Below, piece by piece: positions 13,957 through 15,014 of a DNA stretch of 15,014 nt. Both the position numbers and the translations under genes were made by a program. This DNA comes from CAYWMY01 sp046352935 (GTDB lineage: Bacteria; Pseudomonadota; Gammaproteobacteria; Steroidobacterales; Steroidobacteraceae). Under the pieces are notes generated by a model, which was given only the letters and a program-made list of their open reading frames with translations, was not told the origin of the DNA and did not search any database. Position 1 is the stretch's first letter, and each line of letters begins with the position of its first letter. The stretch covers positions 1-15,014 of the forward strand of contig JAXMGR010000047.1 in NCBI GenBank assembly GCA_046352935.1. Direction: 5' to 3'.

Positions 13957-15014
13957 CTGCTGCATCCCAAACTGGAAGCTGGGCTCCGGGCCGCCCTGAT
14001 TACGCCATCGTTGCGCTGACCGCCGTCCTCACGGTCATCGGATTCGTGGTTGTTTACAGCTCGAGCTTCGTCACCGGGCTCGTGGATTTCGGCGATCCCT
14101 ATTACTTCGTGATTCGCCAGGTCATCTGGGCGGTGGCGGGCGGCGCTGCGCTCGTGGTCATGTCTCGCACCGACTACCGCCGCCTGCGCCCGCTCGCGGT
14201 CCCGATCATGGCAGCGACCATCGTGCTCCTGATCGCCGTGCTCGTCGTCGGTGTGCAGGGCGGCGGCGCCCAACGCTGGATCGGCGTCGGTGAGCTCACC
14301 ATTCAGCCCGCCGAGTTCGCGAAGCTCGCAGTCATCATCTATCTCGCCGCCTGGCTCGCCTCCAAGGGAGACGAGGTTCGCAGCTTCGAGCATGGCCTCC
14401 TGCCGTTCGTCATGATCATCGGCTCGGTCAGTCTCCTGATCATGCTCCAGCCGAACCTGGGCACGACACTCATCATCCTCATCATCACGGTGACCATGTT
14501 CTGGGTGGCGGGTGCGTCCTTCGCCCAGATGGCCGCGCTTGGGATTACCGGCTTCACCTGTCTGGCGATCCTCGCCACCGCGGCCGGCTACCGCGCTGAC
14601 CGCCTGACGGCGTTCTTCAGCGCCGAGTCGGACCCCCAGGGCAACGGCTTCCAGACGCTTCAGGCATTGATCGCGATCGGTAATGGCGGGCTGCATGGCC
14701 TCGGGCTCGGCGCCAGCCGCGCCAAGTTCTTCTACATCCCGGAAAGCCACACCGACGGCGTCTTCGCCATCGTCGGCGAAGAACTCGGCCTCATCGCGAC
14801 CATCCCGATCATCGCTCTCTACATGCTCCTCATGTTCCGCGGCTTCCAGGTCGCCCGCCGCGCGCGCGACGAGTTCGGCCAGCTGATCGCGACCGGCATC
14901 ACAACCTGGGTCACGATCCAGGCACTTCTGAACATCGGCGGCATCACTCGCGTGGTGCCGCTCACCGGCGTGCCGCTGCCCTTCCTTAGCTTCGGTTCGA
15001 ACGCGCTCGCCTCG
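13953..15014 (+). CDS. ftsW: Septal peptidoglycan glycosyltransferase FtsW (SEDS family, 3' end outside window)
   Basis: Polytopic SEDS polymerase that joins lipid II into glycan strands at the septum with FtsI. 354 codons are visible. Membrane segments begin at DYAIVALTAVLTVIGFVVVY, and family motifs follow: QRWIGVGELTIQPAEFAKLA, LLIMLQPNLGTTLIILIITV, ALIAIGNGGLHGLGLGASRA, then KFFYIPESHTDGVFAIVGEE (with the conserved catalytic-type Asp of HTD) and VPLTGVPLPFLSFGSNALAS at the edge. The usual final YGGSS reads FGSNA. The start is unusual: upstream of the first membrane segment the frame has no ATG, GTG or TTG for more than 30 codons. The ATA at 13953 would give a normal 17-residue head (xAAASQTGSWAPGRPDY), sits 5 bases after GGAGGTG, and overlaps the murD TAG as ATAG, parallel to the ATGA junctions upstream. 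Only about 20-50 residues should be missing at the right edge. Confidence 0.92.
   Translation, partial: MAAASQTGSWAPGRPDYAIVALTAVLTVIGFVVVYSSSFVTGLVDFGDPYYFVIRQVIWAVAGGAALVVMSRTDYRRLRPLAVPIMAATIVLLIAVLVVGVQGGGAQRWIGVGELTIQPAEFAKLAVIIYLAAWLASKGDEVRSFEHGLLPFVMIIGSVSLLIMLQPNLGTTLIILIITVTMFWVAGASFAQMAALGITGFTCLAILATAAGYRADRLTAFFSAESDPQGNGFQTLQALIAIGNGGLHGLGLGASRAKFFYIPESHTDGVFAIVGEELGLIATIPIIALYMLLMFRGFQVARRARDEFGQLIATGITTWVTIQALLNIGGITRVVPLTGVPLPFLSFGSNALAS

Overview
The window is a GC-rich bacterial chromosome segment with densely packed genes and many stop/start overlaps. Several protein details fit the Chloroflexota, such as the MurD motif forms NDSIATSPERA and GGRDKN and the short dcw cluster, but I assign this from recalled family patterns only, with moderate confidence. 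No tRNA, rRNA, CRISPR array or mobile element was seen.

Left part (1-5205): surface-polysaccharide genes. A long-form glucose-1-phosphate thymidylyltransferase (RmlA/StrD type, minus strand, runs off the left edge) diverges from a GT4 glycosyltransferase. A WbbL-like GT2 glycosyltransferase overlaps the GT4 gene by ATGA. Facing them is a WecA/TagO-like undecaprenyl-phosphate sugar-1-phosphate transferase (minus), then a dual-specificity phosphatase and a Uma2-family (DUF820) gene (both plus). Together the first four could make an activated sugar and assemble a lipid-linked glycan, possibly rhamnose-containing. From about 2740 to 4930 four consecutive genes are broken by at least a dozen frame changes although every protein segment is well conserved. 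An (AG)33-G17 tract lies inside the Uma2 gene. This looks more like a patch of poor consensus sequence than real gene decay.

Middle (5202-6373): trmD (tRNA m1G37 methyltransferase) and a MogA/MoaB-type molybdopterin gene form a minus-strand pair with an ATGA overlap. The trmD stop codon overlaps the Uma2 stop codon tail to tail.

Right part (6442-15014): a classical division and cell-wall (dcw) operon on the plus strand: mraZ, rsmH, an ftsL-like gene, ftsI, murF, mraY, murD and ftsW (cut by the right edge). It starts from a near-consensus promoter (TTGACA-17-TACTAT). A perfect 8-bp dyad covers the -35 box, and three G-rich boxes at exact 10-bp spacing lie over the transcription start, which is the layout of an MraZ operator. 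The genes take lipid II synthesis from MurNAc-tripeptide (MurF) through lipid I (MraY) to septal polymerisation (FtsW/FtsI). murE is absent between ftsI and murF.

Two expression features stand out. Four genes that begin after an intergenic gap have a TANNNT box only 6-7 bases before the start codon, as expected for leaderless mRNAs. ftsW has no ordinary start codon and seems to begin at an ATA that overlaps the murD stop codon.
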